This document shows positions 14,229-20,313 of a DNA stretch of 21,999 nucleotides, one piece after another; the stretch's first letter is position 1; the number at the start of each line of letters is the position of its first letter. The notes under the pieces are model-generated. The model was not told where the DNA came from and ran no database searches. It was given only the letters and a program-made list of their open reading frames with translations. Made by a program: the position numbers and the translations under genes. The stretch is from a virus: positions 1 to 21,999 of the IMG/VR virus record IMGVR_UViG_3300014720_003904, one strand, 5' to 3'.

Positions 14229-14645
14229 ATGCGCCTCGTGAGGACGAGGGGCACCCGGCCCGAGCGGGCCGTCGCGTCGCTCCTGAGGGCCTCGGGGATC
14301 CGCTACAGGTCGAACCTGAGGGGGATGCCGGGCACGCCCGACTTCGTGCTGCCCGAGGAGCGGGCCGTCATATTCGTCCACGGGTGCTTCTGGCACGGGT
14401 GCCCGAGGTGCTTCAGGGCCCCAAAGCGGAACAGGGCGTGGTGGCTGCGCAAGATAGAGGCCAACCGCCGCAGGGACGGCAGGAACGAGCGCAGGCTCCG
14501 CAGGGCGGGCTGGCGGGTGATGACGGTCAGGGAGCACGACCAAATTTCACGGACGGCGCGGCGCCTTTCCACATTCCTTGGTGGAGCGTGCGACGGACGC
14601 CTCCACCGCCACTCGGGTAGATCCGGGCGACCCCGGAAAGGCTGA
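14229..14645 (+). CDS. vsr: Vsr-family (very short patch repair) endonuclease
   Basis: A 138-residue protein matching Vsr mismatch endonucleases: GMPGTPDFVLPEERAVIFVH carries the catalytic Asp (D38), and HGCFWHGCP (51-59) with C61 provides the metal and catalytic His/Cys cluster. KIEANRRRDGRNERRLRRAG and the VREH segment complete the fold. The family nicks DNA at T-G mismatches from 5-methylcytosine deamination and normally partners a cytosine methyltransferase, none of which is visible here. In-frame codons before the ATG spell TDPATSARM, like the usual family N-terminus, yet no standard start codon lies upstream before a stop. The N-terminus may therefore be slightly truncated or started at a non-standard codon. 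Confidence 0.88.
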   Translation: MRLVRTRGTRPERAVASLLRASGIRYRSNLRGMPGTPDFVLPEERAVIFVHGCFWHGCPRCFRAPKRNRAWWLRKIEANRRRDGRNERRLRRAGWRVMTVREHDQISRTARRLSTFLGGACDGRLHRHSGRSGRPRKG

Positions 14646-14652
14646 GTAAGCC

Positions 14653-14692
14653 GGGTCCCCGCCGGAACCCCCAAAGCGTTTTTTTTTTTTTT
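14653..14692 (+). terminator. Possible terminator after vsr: weak hairpin and 14-T run
   Basis: GGGTCC (14653-14658) pairs with GGAACCC (14664-14670, one bulge). Eight bases later comes a run of 14 T (14679-14692). The T-run on the plus strand after the Vsr stop fits intrinsic termination, though the spacer between stem and U-tract is longer than ideal. The homopolymer could be partly a sequencing-length artefact. Confidence 0.4.
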
Positions 14693-14698
14693 CGCGGG

Positions 14699-14727
14699 CG
14701 TCCTCGGATAGATCCGAACCGAGGGCG
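14699..14727. repeat. Hairpin repeat, copy 1 (loop ATAGATCCGAA)
   Basis: CGTCCTCGG and CCGAGGGCG form a 9-bp stem (one G-T wobble) around an 11-base loop, ATAGATCCGAA. A second hairpin at 15116-15136 has nearly the same loop with a compensated stem change. It lies just after the 3' end of the minus-strand gene at 14735. Confidence 0.55.
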
Positions 14728-14734
14728 ACGACCC

Positions 14735-14977
14735 CTAGGTATTACCGAGGGCGTCGAGCACCAGCCGGTCGTACGAGCTGAACGTCTCGGCGAACACCTG
14801 CCCGTCGGCTCCGTAGAACTCGGTCCTCAACCCGGTCCCCGTCGCCGTCAGGACGATCGACTCGCCCGACTCCGGGTCCAGCGAGAGCCCGACGAACAGC
14901 TCCGCCACCGCGGGCGAACCGGGAACCGCGCGGAAGACGAGCTGCGACCCAGCCCCCGAATCCCGCAGTCCGTCCAT
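14735..14977 (-). CDS. Small hypothetical protein (80 aa)
   Basis: An 80-residue acidic product starting at ATG 14977, downstream of tRNA-Leu on the same strand. The sequence is beta-rich (AVAELFVGLSLD, ESIVLTATGTGLRTEFYGAD) with a YDRLVLDAL end. There is no recognisable family. Longer in-frame readings run antisense-free through the tRNA and are not credible as coding. Confidence 0.6.
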   Translation of the reverse strand: MDGLRDSGAGSQLVFRAVPGSPAVAELFVGLSLDPESGESIVLTATGTGLRTEFYGADGQVFAETFSSYDRLVLDALGNT

Positions 14978-15009
14978 CGCCGACGATCCTACAGCCCAAA
15001 GGCCGGGAG

Positions 15010-15093
15010 TGCCAAGGGAGGGACTCGAACCCTCACGCCCTCGCGGGCGCCAGCTCCTAAGGCTGGTGCGTCTGCCGATTCCGCCACCCCGGC
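15010..15093 (-). tRNA. tRNA-Leu (TAG anticodon)
   Basis: An 84-base type II tRNA on the minus strand: acceptor GCCGGGG/CCTTGGC (two G-T pairs), anticodon stem CCAGC/GCTGG with loop CTTAGGA giving TAG, long variable arm CGCCC-GCGA-GGGCG, and T arm GAGGG-TTCGAGT-CCCTC. Discriminator A at 15010; no encoded CCA. It reads CUA and possibly other CUN leucine codons, which are rare in GC-rich hosts. Confidence 0.93.
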
Positions 15094-15115
15094 TCCCGAC
15101 AGATCCTAGCCGGCC

Positions 15116-15136
15116 GTCGGATAAATCAGAACCGAC
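15116..15136. repeat. Hairpin repeat, copy 2 (loop ATAAATCAGAA)
   Basis: GTCGG (15116-15120) pairs with CCGAC (15132-15136) around ATAAATCAGAA, which matches 9 of 11 loop bases of the hairpin at 14699-14727. The outer pair differs between copies (C-G versus G-C), a compensated change. The two copies bracket the tRNA-Leu and 80-aa gene unit. Confidence 0.5.
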
Positions 15137-15167
15137 CCGGGCCGCGCGCACCGCCACGGGCCTGCGC

Positions 15168-15181
15168 ACCCCGAGAGGGGT
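15168..15181. other. GNRA-capped hairpin at left edge of repeat tract
   Basis: ACCCC-GAGA-GGGGT forms a 5-bp GC-rich stem with a GNRA tetraloop when read on the plus strand. It sits about 20 bases before the A-free tract. Role unknown; it could limit transcription into or out of the tract. Confidence 0.35.
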
Positions 15182-15201
15182 CGGGCGAAAAGTTTGGCGC
15201 A

Positions 15202-16180
15202 CCCCCCTGTGTCGCCTGCGTGTCGTGCGTGTCGTGTGTCGCCTGCGTGTCGTGTCGCCTGCGTGTCGTGTGTGTGTCGTGTGTGTGTGTCGTGTGTGTC
15301 GCCTGCGTGTCGTGTCGTGTCGCCTGCGTGTCGCCTGCGTGTCGTGCGTGTCGTGCGTGTCGCCGTGAGCGTGTCGTGTGCGTTGCGTGTGCCTGTGTGT
15401 CTGCGTTGCGTGTGTGCGTTGCGTGTCTGCGTTGCGTGTGTGCCGTCTGCGTTGCGTGTGCCTGCGTGTGTGCTGTGTGTGTGCCTGCGTGTGTGCTGTG
15501 TGTGTGCGTTGCGTGTCTGCGTTGCGTGTGTCTGTCTGTGTCTGTGTGCCGTGTGTGCTGTGCCGTGCGTGCCTGCCCCCTGCCCCCTGCCTGCGTGTGG
15601 CGTGTGTGGCGTGTGCTGTGCGTGTCGCCCTGCCCTGCCTGCCCTGCCTGTGTGTCGCCCTGCCTGCCTGCCCTGCCTGTGTGTCGCCCTGCCTGCCTGC
15701 CTGCCCTGCCCTGCGTGTGTGTCGTGCTGTCGTGTCGTGTGGTGCTGTCGTGCCTGCGTGTCGTGCTGTCGTGTCTGTGTGTCGCCCTGCCTGTCGCCTG
15801 TCGTGTGTCGTGTCGCCCTGTCGTGCTGTCGCCTGTCGTGTCGTGCTGTCGCCTGTCGTGCCGTGTGTCGTGTCGTGCGCCCTGTCGTGTGGTGCTGTCG
15901 TGTGTCGCCCTGTCGTGCTGTCGTGTCGTGTGGTGCTGTCGCCTGTCGTGTCGTGTGTCGTGTCGTGCGCCCTGTCGTGCCGTGTCGTGCTGTCGCCCTG
16001 TCGTGCGCCCTGTCGTGTCGGTGCGCCGTGTCGGTGCGCCTACCGTGTCGCCGTGTGGTGCGCCTATGCCTGCCGTGCGCCTGCGCCTATGCCTGCCGTG
16101 CGCCTGCGCCTGCCGTGCGCCTGCCGTGTGGTGCGCCTGTGCCTGCGCCTGCCGTGCGCTGTGCTTGCCGAACACTCGTT
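15202..16180. repeat. Block A: A-free low-complexity tract
   Basis: Between 15202 and 16041 the plus strand has a single A (15368), and 15369-16041 (673 bases) has none. The block is built from words such as TGCGTGTC, GTCGTG, CCTGCCTG and GTCGCC in irregular order; A reappears only sparsely up to 16180. With no A on one strand and no T on the other, stop codons cannot occur on either strand, so six-frame ORFs over 300 codons here are artefacts of composition. Predicted products lack hydrophobic residues on the minus strand (His/Arg/Thr/Asp only) or consist of Cys/Val/Arg on the plus strand. Long alternating TG/CG stretches would favour Z-DNA. No gene is supported. Confidence 0.9.
15843..15979. 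repeat. 47-bp near-identical direct repeat inside block A
   Basis: 15843-15889 and 15933-15979 agree at 46 of 47 positions (one C/T difference), 90 bases apart. The copies show that block A grew by duplicating segments longer than its short words, not only by slippage of a single unit. Confidence 0.8.
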
Positions 16181-16210
16181 CGCCCCTCTGTGGTGCGCCC
16201 GAAACGATAC

Positions 16211-16239
16211 TTGGCGTGTCCTAGTTATGTCGCTAGTGT
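16211..16239 (+). promoter_or_regulatory. Sigma70-like promoter pointing into block B
   Basis: TTGGCG (16211-16216), 17-base spacer, TAGTGT (16234-16239). The layout and the 13 bases ATGTCGCTAGTGT (16227-16239) are identical to the promoter of the minus-strand gene at 19258, where the same spacing is used; TGTC directly after the -35 is also shared. Predicted transcription would start near 16246 and run rightward through the second repeat block. Confidence 0.5.
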
Positions 16240-16489
16240 GTTTTGTTTTAAAGTTGTCCCACCCACCGAGAGCCTCAACCTTCGTGAGACCCTTCGCCTC
16301 GCTCGCCTCGCTGAGCGTCTGCCCGTTTCCCGTTTCCGTTTCGGTTCGCCGTGCCGTTTCGTTCGTGTTATTGACTTGACGGTTCACCTCGTTCTGCCCG
16401 AACTGTGTGAGCGTGTCGGTGCGTTGCGTGTCGCTCGCTACCTGCGTAGCACCTCGCCACGCTGGGGTCGCTCGTGGCGCAAGTGGTGA
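16238..16489 (+). CDS. Possible small basic protein in the island between repeat blocks
   Basis: In the ordinary-composition island a plus-strand frame of 83 codons ends at TGA 16489 and reads like a real amphipathic basic protein (SLNLRETLRLARLAERLPVS, RVIDLTVHLVLPELCERVGA, LRVARYLRSTSPRWGRSW). Codons are those expected in GC-rich genes (CGT/CGC, GAG, CTC/CTG, GTC, TTC, AAG, few third-position A). Against it: the first start-like codon in the island, GTG 16238, has no ribosome-binding site and overlaps the proposed -10 box, and the frame is open leftward into the stop-free tract. A minus-strand frame (from 16387) also looks partly protein-like for about 65 codons. At most one is likely real; it may be a remnant. 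Confidence 0.25.
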   Translation: MFCFKVVPPTESLNLRETLRLARLAERLPVSRFRFGSPCRFVRVIDLTVHLVLPELCERVGALRVARYLRSTSPRWGRSWRKW

Positions 16490-16512
16490 GCAAGGTGCGT
16501 CGTGCGTTGCGC

Positions 16513-16678
16513 TCGCCGTTCGCCGTTGCGTAGGCGTTGCGTCTCTCGCCGTGTGCGTGTGTCGCCGTGTGCGTCTCTCGCCGTGTGCGTCTCTCGCCGT
16601 GCGTCTCTCGCCGTGTGCGTCTCTCGCCGTGCGTCTCTCGCCGTTCGCCGTTGCGTAGGCGTTGCGTCTCTCGCCGTG
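16513..16678. repeat. 41-bp exact direct repeat in block B
   Basis: 16513-16553 recurs exactly at 16638-16678, offset 125 bases. The unit contains TTGCGTAGGCGTTGCG, with one of the few A residues in this part, so identity is not simply low complexity. Confidence 0.85.
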
Positions 16679-16994
16679 CGCCGTGTGCGTGTGTCGCCGT
16701 GTCTCGCCGTGCGCCGTGCGTCTCTCGCCGTCGGCGTGTGGTGCGTCGTCGTCGTCGCCTGCGTTGAGTGGGCTGACGATATCGCTCGCCGTTGAGCGAG
16801 TGCGCTAGTGGTGCGTGTGCGCCACGATACGCCGTGCGTCGGTGAGCGTCGCCGTGCGCCGTGCGTGTCTCGCCGTGCGTCGCCGTGCGTTGCCGTGAGC
16901 GTCGCCGTGAGCGTCGCCGTGTGCGTGTCGCCCTGCGTTGCCGTGTGCGTGTCGCCCTGCGTGTCGCCGTGTCTCGCCGTGCGTTGCCGTGTGC

Positions 16995-17153
16995 GTGTCT
17001 CGCCGTGTGCGTGTCTCGCCCCGTGTCTCGCCGTGTGCGTGTCTCGCCCTGTGTCTCGCCGTGTGCGTGTCTCGCCCTGTGTCTCGCCGTGTGCGCTCGC
17101 CCTGTGTCTCGCCGTGTGCGCTCGCCCTGTGTCTCGCCGTGTGCGCTCGCCCT
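16995..17153. repeat. Tandem array: three 28-mers then three 25-mers
   Basis: Units 16995-17022, 17023-17050 and 17051-17078 are 28 bases (the first differs at its last base). Units 17079-17103, 17104-17128 and 17129-17153 are 25 bases, identical to the 28-mer minus TGT near position 18-20. The clean period and single deletion show recent stepwise unit duplication. Confidence 0.9.
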
Positions 17154-18179
17154 GTGCGTGAGCGTCGCCTATGGGTGCGCTCGTCGCCGTGTGCGCTCGT
17201 CGCCGTGTGCGTGTGCCGTGCGTATCGGTGAGCGTGTCGCCGTGTGTCGCCCTGTGAGTGTGTCGCCGTGCGTTGCCGTGTCTCGCCGTGCGTCGGTGCG
17301 TGTCGGTGAGCGTGTCGCCGTGCGTCGTTCGCCGTCGTCGTTCGCCGTCGCCGTTCGCCGTGCGTCGTTCGCCGTGCGTCGTTCGCCGTGCGTCGGTGAG
17401 CGTCGCCCTGCGTGTCGCCGTGTGTCGTTCGCCGTCGCCGTGTGTCGGTGAGCGTCGGCGTGAGCGTCGGCGTGTGAGCATCACGGGTCGCCTATGGGTG
17501 CGCCTGCCGTGCGTAGGCGTGTCGGTGCGCCGTGCGTGTGCCGTGCGTGTCGGTGAGCGTGTGGGTGCGTCGGTGCGTATCGCCCTGCGTCGCCGTGCGC
17601 CGTGCGTATGCGTCGGTGCGTGGGTGCGCCGTGCGTGGTGCGTATGCGTGGGTGCGCCGTGCGTGTGTCGGTGCGTGTCGGTGTCGGTGCGTGTCGGTGT
17701 CGGTGCGTCGCCGTGCGCTCGTCAGTGCGTCGCCGTGCGCTCGTCGGTGCGCCCTGCGTCGGTGCGCCGTTGCCGTGCGTGTGTCGTGCGTGTATCGGCT
17801 CGCCGTGCGTCGTGCCGTGCGTCGCCGTTGCCGTGTCGCCGTGCCTCTCGCCGTGTCGGTTCGTGCGCCGTGCGTGTCTCGTCGTCGTGCGTGTCGCCCG
17901 TCGTGCGTGGGGTTCACGGTGCGCCGTCGTGCGTGTCGCCCGTCGTGCCGTTCGCCCGTCGTGCCGTTCGCCCGTCGTGCGTGTCGGTGCGTTGCCGTAT
18001 CCGTTGCCGTGAGCGTGTCGCCGTGAGCGTGTCGGTGCGTGAGCGTGTCGCCGTGAGTGCGTTCGTCGTGCGCCGTCGTGCGTAGTGCGCCGTCGTGCGT
18101 CGTGCCGTGCGCTCGTCGTGCGCCCTGCGCTCGCCGTGCGTCGTGCCGTGCGCTCGTCGTGCGCCGTGCGCTCGTCGGT

Positions 18180-18576
18180 CGTCGTGCGCCGTGCGTGAGC
18201 CTCACGGGTGGCACGGGGTCGCCCGTCGTGCGTGTGCGTCGCCCGTCGTGCGTGTGCGTCGCCGTGTCGGTGCGTGTCGTATCGCCGTGCGCCTGCGTGT
18301 GTCGTCGTGCGTCGCCGTGTCGGTGCGCCTGCCGTGCGTCGTGCGTCGCCGTGAGTGCGCTCGCCGTCGTGTCGCCACGCCCTGCGCTCGCCGTTCGTCG
18401 GTGCGTCGCCGTTCGTCGGTGCGTCGCCGTTCGTCGGTGCGTCGCCGTTCGTGCCGTTCGTGCCGTTCGTGTGTGTGCCGTGTGTCGGTTCGCCGTGTGC
18501 GTGTGCGTCGTCGTGCGTCGGTCGGTGTCGCCCGTCGTGCGCCGTGCGTGAGCCTCACGGGTGGCACGGGGTCGCC
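18180..18576. repeat. 44-bp exact direct repeat containing the CACGGG motif
   Basis: 18180-18223 and 18533-18576 are identical over 44 bases, offset 353. Each contains TGAGCCTCACGGG followed by the second CACGGG half. These are two members of the dispersed motif family and the longest exact duplicates I found. Confidence 0.85.
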
Positions 18577-18986
18577 GTGTGTCCGTCGTTGCGTCGGTGC
18601 GTCGTGCGTGTGTCCGTTCGCTCGCCGTGTCCGTTCGCCCGCCGTGTTGGTGCGCTCGCCGTGTCGGTGCGCTCGCCGTGTCGGTGCGCCGTCGGTGCGC
18701 TCGCCGTGTCGGTGCGCCGTCGGTGCGCTCGTGTGTCTCGCCCGTCGGTGCGCTCGTGTGTCTCGCCCGTCGGTGCGCCGTGCGCCCGTCGTGTCGTGCG
18801 TCGCCGTGTCGGTGCGCTCGCTCTCCCTGCGTGTGCGCCTCTCTGCGTCGCCCTGCCGTGTCGTGCGTGTGCGCCCGTCTTGTTGGTCGTGCGTCGCCGT
18901 CTGCCGTCGTGCCGTGCCTCTCGTCGCCCTGCGACCCTCACGGGCGACACGGGTGCGCCCGTCGTGTTCGTCGTCGGATACGACTG

Positions 18987-19027
18987 AGCCTCGCCACTCT
19001 GCGCTAGGTGCGCTCGGTAGCGAGGCT
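18987..19027. terminator. Structured inverted repeat closing block B
   Basis: AGCCTCGC (18987-18994) pairs with GCGAGGCT (19020-19027), an 8-bp stem, with an inner GCGC-TAGGT-GCGC hairpin between. It lies between the end of the repeat tract (plus direction) and the 3' end of the minus gene at 19040, so it may act as a bidirectional terminator or RNA-end structure. No U-tract follows on either strand. Confidence 0.45.
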
Positions 19028-19039
19028 CGTCGTGCCGTG

Positions 19040-19258
19040 CTAGACGGTCATCAGGTGTCGCCCGTCAAGTTCCCAGACGCTCAGCCAAGTCGTTGCTATC
19101 AACTTCGCCTGCGCCTCGGTCTGGCAGGGGATAACGACTATGTGAGTGTCGCTACTGTCCCCCGTCGGACTGCTTATCCATATCTCAACGGTGTCGCCGT
19201 TGGTTATCACCGTGCGAGGCGTTCCCTTCATCACGGTTATCGGTCGGTTCGTGTTCAT
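19040..19258 (-). CDS. Small hypothetical protein (72 aa) beside repeat tract
   Basis: A 72-residue protein of ordinary composition (PITVMKGTPRTVITNGDTVE, SDTHIVVIPCQTEAQAKLIA, WLSVWELDGRHLMTV), embedded in otherwise odd sequence. The start at ATG 19258 is supported by a purine-rich AAGGGGGTGAAG leader and by the promoter at 19306-19344; a longer in-frame reading from 19318 would begin inside the -10 box. No family is recognised. Normal codon use shows the surrounding tract is not an assembly of random sequence. Confidence 0.75.
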   Translation of the reverse strand: MNTNRPITVMKGTPRTVITNGDTVEIWISSPTGDSSDTHIVVIPCQTEAQAKLIATTWLSVWELDGRHLMTV

Positions 19259-19282
19259 CTTCACCCCCTTCTCCCTTCTCTG

Positions 19283-19298
19283 GTGGGGTTCTCCCCAC
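19283..19298 (-). promoter_or_regulatory. 5' leader hairpin of the 72-aa gene
   Basis: Read on the minus strand, GTGGGG-AGAA-CCCCAC forms a 6-bp stem right at the predicted transcript start (near 19299). It is followed by an AGAAGGGAGAAGGGGG purine stretch before the ATG. The plus-strand neighbour has the same arrangement. Confidence 0.5.
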
Positions 19299-19305
19299 GA
19301 ACGCA

Positions 19306-19344
19306 ACACTAGCGACATTTGTGAGACAAGTCAAGCACCCTCGC
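19306..19344 (-). promoter_or_regulatory. Sigma70-like promoter for the 72-aa gene
   Basis: Minus strand: TTGACT (19334-19329), 17-base spacer, TAGTGT (19311-19306). The block GCGAGGGTGCTTGACTT (19344-19328) is repeated exactly at 19640-19656 on the plus strand, upstream of the divergent gene. Predicted start near 19299, about 40 bases before the ATG. Confidence 0.65.
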
Positions 19345-19546
19345 ACCCCCCCCCGAACGGTGCGCCTGCGCCTGCCGTGCCGTGCCGAGGGCTCACGGGT
19401 GGCACGGGGTCGCCCGTGTCGCCCACCCTCGCCCGTCGTGTCGGCTCGCTCGCCCTGCCTGGGGTGTGCGCTCGCCGTGCGTCGTCTGGTCGGTGCGTGG
19501 TGCGCCCCCCGTGCCCGTCGCCCGACGCTTTTACGCCCCCCCCCTT

Positions 19547-19583
19547 GTGGTCGCCCCCCTGTGGTCGCCCCCCTGTGGTCGCC
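19547..19583. repeat. 14-bp tandem repeat, 2.6 copies
   Basis: GTGGTCGCCCCCCT at 19547-19560 and 19561-19574, then nine bases of a third copy. It lies within the noncoding 19345-19639 stretch between divergent promoters, which otherwise holds C-runs and two copies of the CACGGG motif and no gene that I can support. Confidence 0.8.
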
Positions 19584-19639
19584 TGCGACGAGCCTGAGAC
19601 ACGAACGCCCCTAGCCCGACCGAGCCACGGGTGGCACGG

Positions 19640-19678
19640 GCGAGGGTGCTTGACTTCCGACGGCGAACGCCCTATCGT
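19640..19678 (+). promoter_or_regulatory. Sigma70-like promoter for the LysM gene
   Basis: Plus strand: TTGACT (19650-19655), 17-base spacer, TATCGT (19673-19678). The upstream 17 bases GCGAGGGTGCTTGACTT are identical to those of the divergent promoter at 19344. The preceding CACGGG motif copy (19626-19640) abuts it directly. Confidence 0.65.
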
Positions 19679-19686
19679 GAGGGTGT

Positions 19687-19700
19687 GGGGCGAACGCCCC
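19687..19700 (+). promoter_or_regulatory. 5' leader hairpin of the LysM gene
   Basis: GGGGC-GAAC-GCCCC forms a 5-bp GC stem at the predicted transcript start (about 19685), followed by GAGAAGGGGAGA, which serves as ribosome-binding site for ATG 19718. This mirrors the minus-strand leader. Confidence 0.5.
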
Positions 19701-19717
19701 GAGAAGGGGAGACAGAT

Positions 19718-20077
19718 ATGAGGCAGTCATCAGCGTCAGGGAGGTATCGCACGACGGTCGTGCCGTTCGGCGTGTCGTTGCGCCGTGCGCTCGTCGTGGG
19801 CGCACTCGCCGTCGTGGCGTGGGGGGCGCACGACCTGCTCGGTGCGAGCCCGTCGTTCGTGTGCGACGCCACGCCCGTCGTCGCCGAGGAGGGCGACACG
19901 CTCTGGGCGATCGCCGAGGCGAGGTGCGACGGCGACATACGGCTTGCGACCGACGAGGCATACCGTGCCTTCGGCTCGCTGTCGGTGGGCGAGTTGGTGG
20001 CTATGCCCGAGCGTGAGGGCTGTCGCTTGGTCTTGGTCGGTGCGCCGTCGCCCGAGCCGAGGCAGGACTGCCGATGA
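19718..20077 (+). CDS. Membrane-anchored LysM-like protein
   Basis: A 119-residue protein with a basic N-terminus, one membrane helix (residues about 24-40, ALVVGALAVVAWGAHDL) and an external LysM-like domain (about 54-98: VVAEEGDTLWAIAEARCDGD, then LSVGELVAMP). EGDTLWAIA is the family hallmark; LysM domains bind N-acetylglucosamine polymers such as peptidoglycan. A small wall-binding membrane protein may help envelope remodelling or exclude other phages; neither can be decided. The start at ATG 19718 follows a good AAGGGGAG site and its own promoter. The stop overlaps the next start (ATGA). Confidence 0.78.
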   Translation: MRQSSASGRYRTTVVPFGVSLRRALVVGALAVVAWGAHDLLGASPSFVCDATPVVAEEGDTLWAIAEARCDGDIRLATDEAYRAFGSLSVGELVAMPEREGCRLVLVGAPSPEPRQDCR

Positions 20078-20313
20078 GGGCACGAGCGAGGTCGCTGACC
20101 CTCACGGGTGCCACGGGCGTGATGTTCGTCGCCCACTCGCTGTGGGTCGTCGTCGGCGCCGTGATGTCCGTGGTCGGCTCGCTGTCGTGGCTCACCTACT
20201 TCGGCGTCGGCTTGCTGTCGTGGCTCGCCCTTCGGGGTGCGCTGTCGCTCGCCGAGAGGGCGCTGTCGGAATACATCGGCACGATCGTCGGCGACCGAGC
20301 CGAGTGGGACTAG
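20074..20313 (+). CDS. Small membrane protein, probably two helices
   Basis: A 79-residue product whose ATG overlaps the LysM stop. Hydrophobic stretches are MFVAHSLWVVVGAVMSVVG and WLTYFGVGLLSWLALRGAL, with an amphipathic end (SLAERALSEYIGTIVGD). The N-terminal LTLTGATG is encoded by a CACGGG motif copy, so an ATG at 20122 is an alternative start that would leave the motif in the leader. It is likely coupled with, and functions alongside, the LysM protein. Confidence 0.7.
   Translation: MRARARSLTLTGATGVMFVAHSLWVVVGAVMSVVGSLSWLTYFGVGLLSWLALRGALSLAERALSEYIGTIVGDRAEWD

Larger units (their letters stand above)
16490..18986. repeat. Block B: CGCCGTG-rich low-complexity tract
   Basis: About 2.5 kb built from words such as CGCCGTG, GTGCGTC, TCTCGCC, GTCGGTGCG and CGTCGTGCG, with A rare and mostly within TGAGCG or CTCACGGG. 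The vocabulary differs from block A (few CCTG or TGTCGTG). It contains local tandem arrays and duplicated segments listed separately. Long ORFs occur in every frame because stop codons are scarce, but they consist of Arg/Cys/Val/Ser/Pro (plus) or Arg/Thr/His/Ala/Asp (minus) with no domain, no ribosome-binding site and period lengths not divisible by three. I see no supportable gene. The tract ends at a structured inverted repeat (18987-19027). Confidence 0.88.

Noticed and set aside
15126-16175. A 349-codon minus-strand ORF rich in His, Arg, Thr and Asp
   Set aside because: It covers the A-free (T-free on this strand) tract where stops cannot occur; it has no hydrophobic residues, no ribosome-binding site and no domain, and repeat lengths do not keep a frame.
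15194-16237. Plus-strand Cys/Val/Arg-rich ORFs of 330-430 codons through block A
   Set aside because: All three plus frames are open for the same compositional reason; the products are nonsense repeats of Cys, Val, Arg, Pro and Leu. Only the last 83 codons, in the island, read like protein.
16371-16381. TTGACT/TTGACG as another promoter -35 in the island
   Set aside because: No acceptable -10 hexamer occurs 16-19 bases downstream in either direction.
16438-17484. A 348-codon minus-strand ORF in block B
   Set aside because: Low-complexity Arg/Thr/His/Ala translation; 28- and 25-base repeat units shift frame each time, so there is no protein-level repeat.
15202-18986. CRISPR array
   Set aside because: Repeats are irregular in length and contiguous, with no unique spacers of constant size and no cas genes.
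18095-19312. A 405-codon plus-strand ORF spanning the end of block B and the 72-aa gene region
   Set aside because: Its last third is antisense to the minus-strand 72-aa gene, which has its own promoter and ribosome-binding site; the rest is low complexity.
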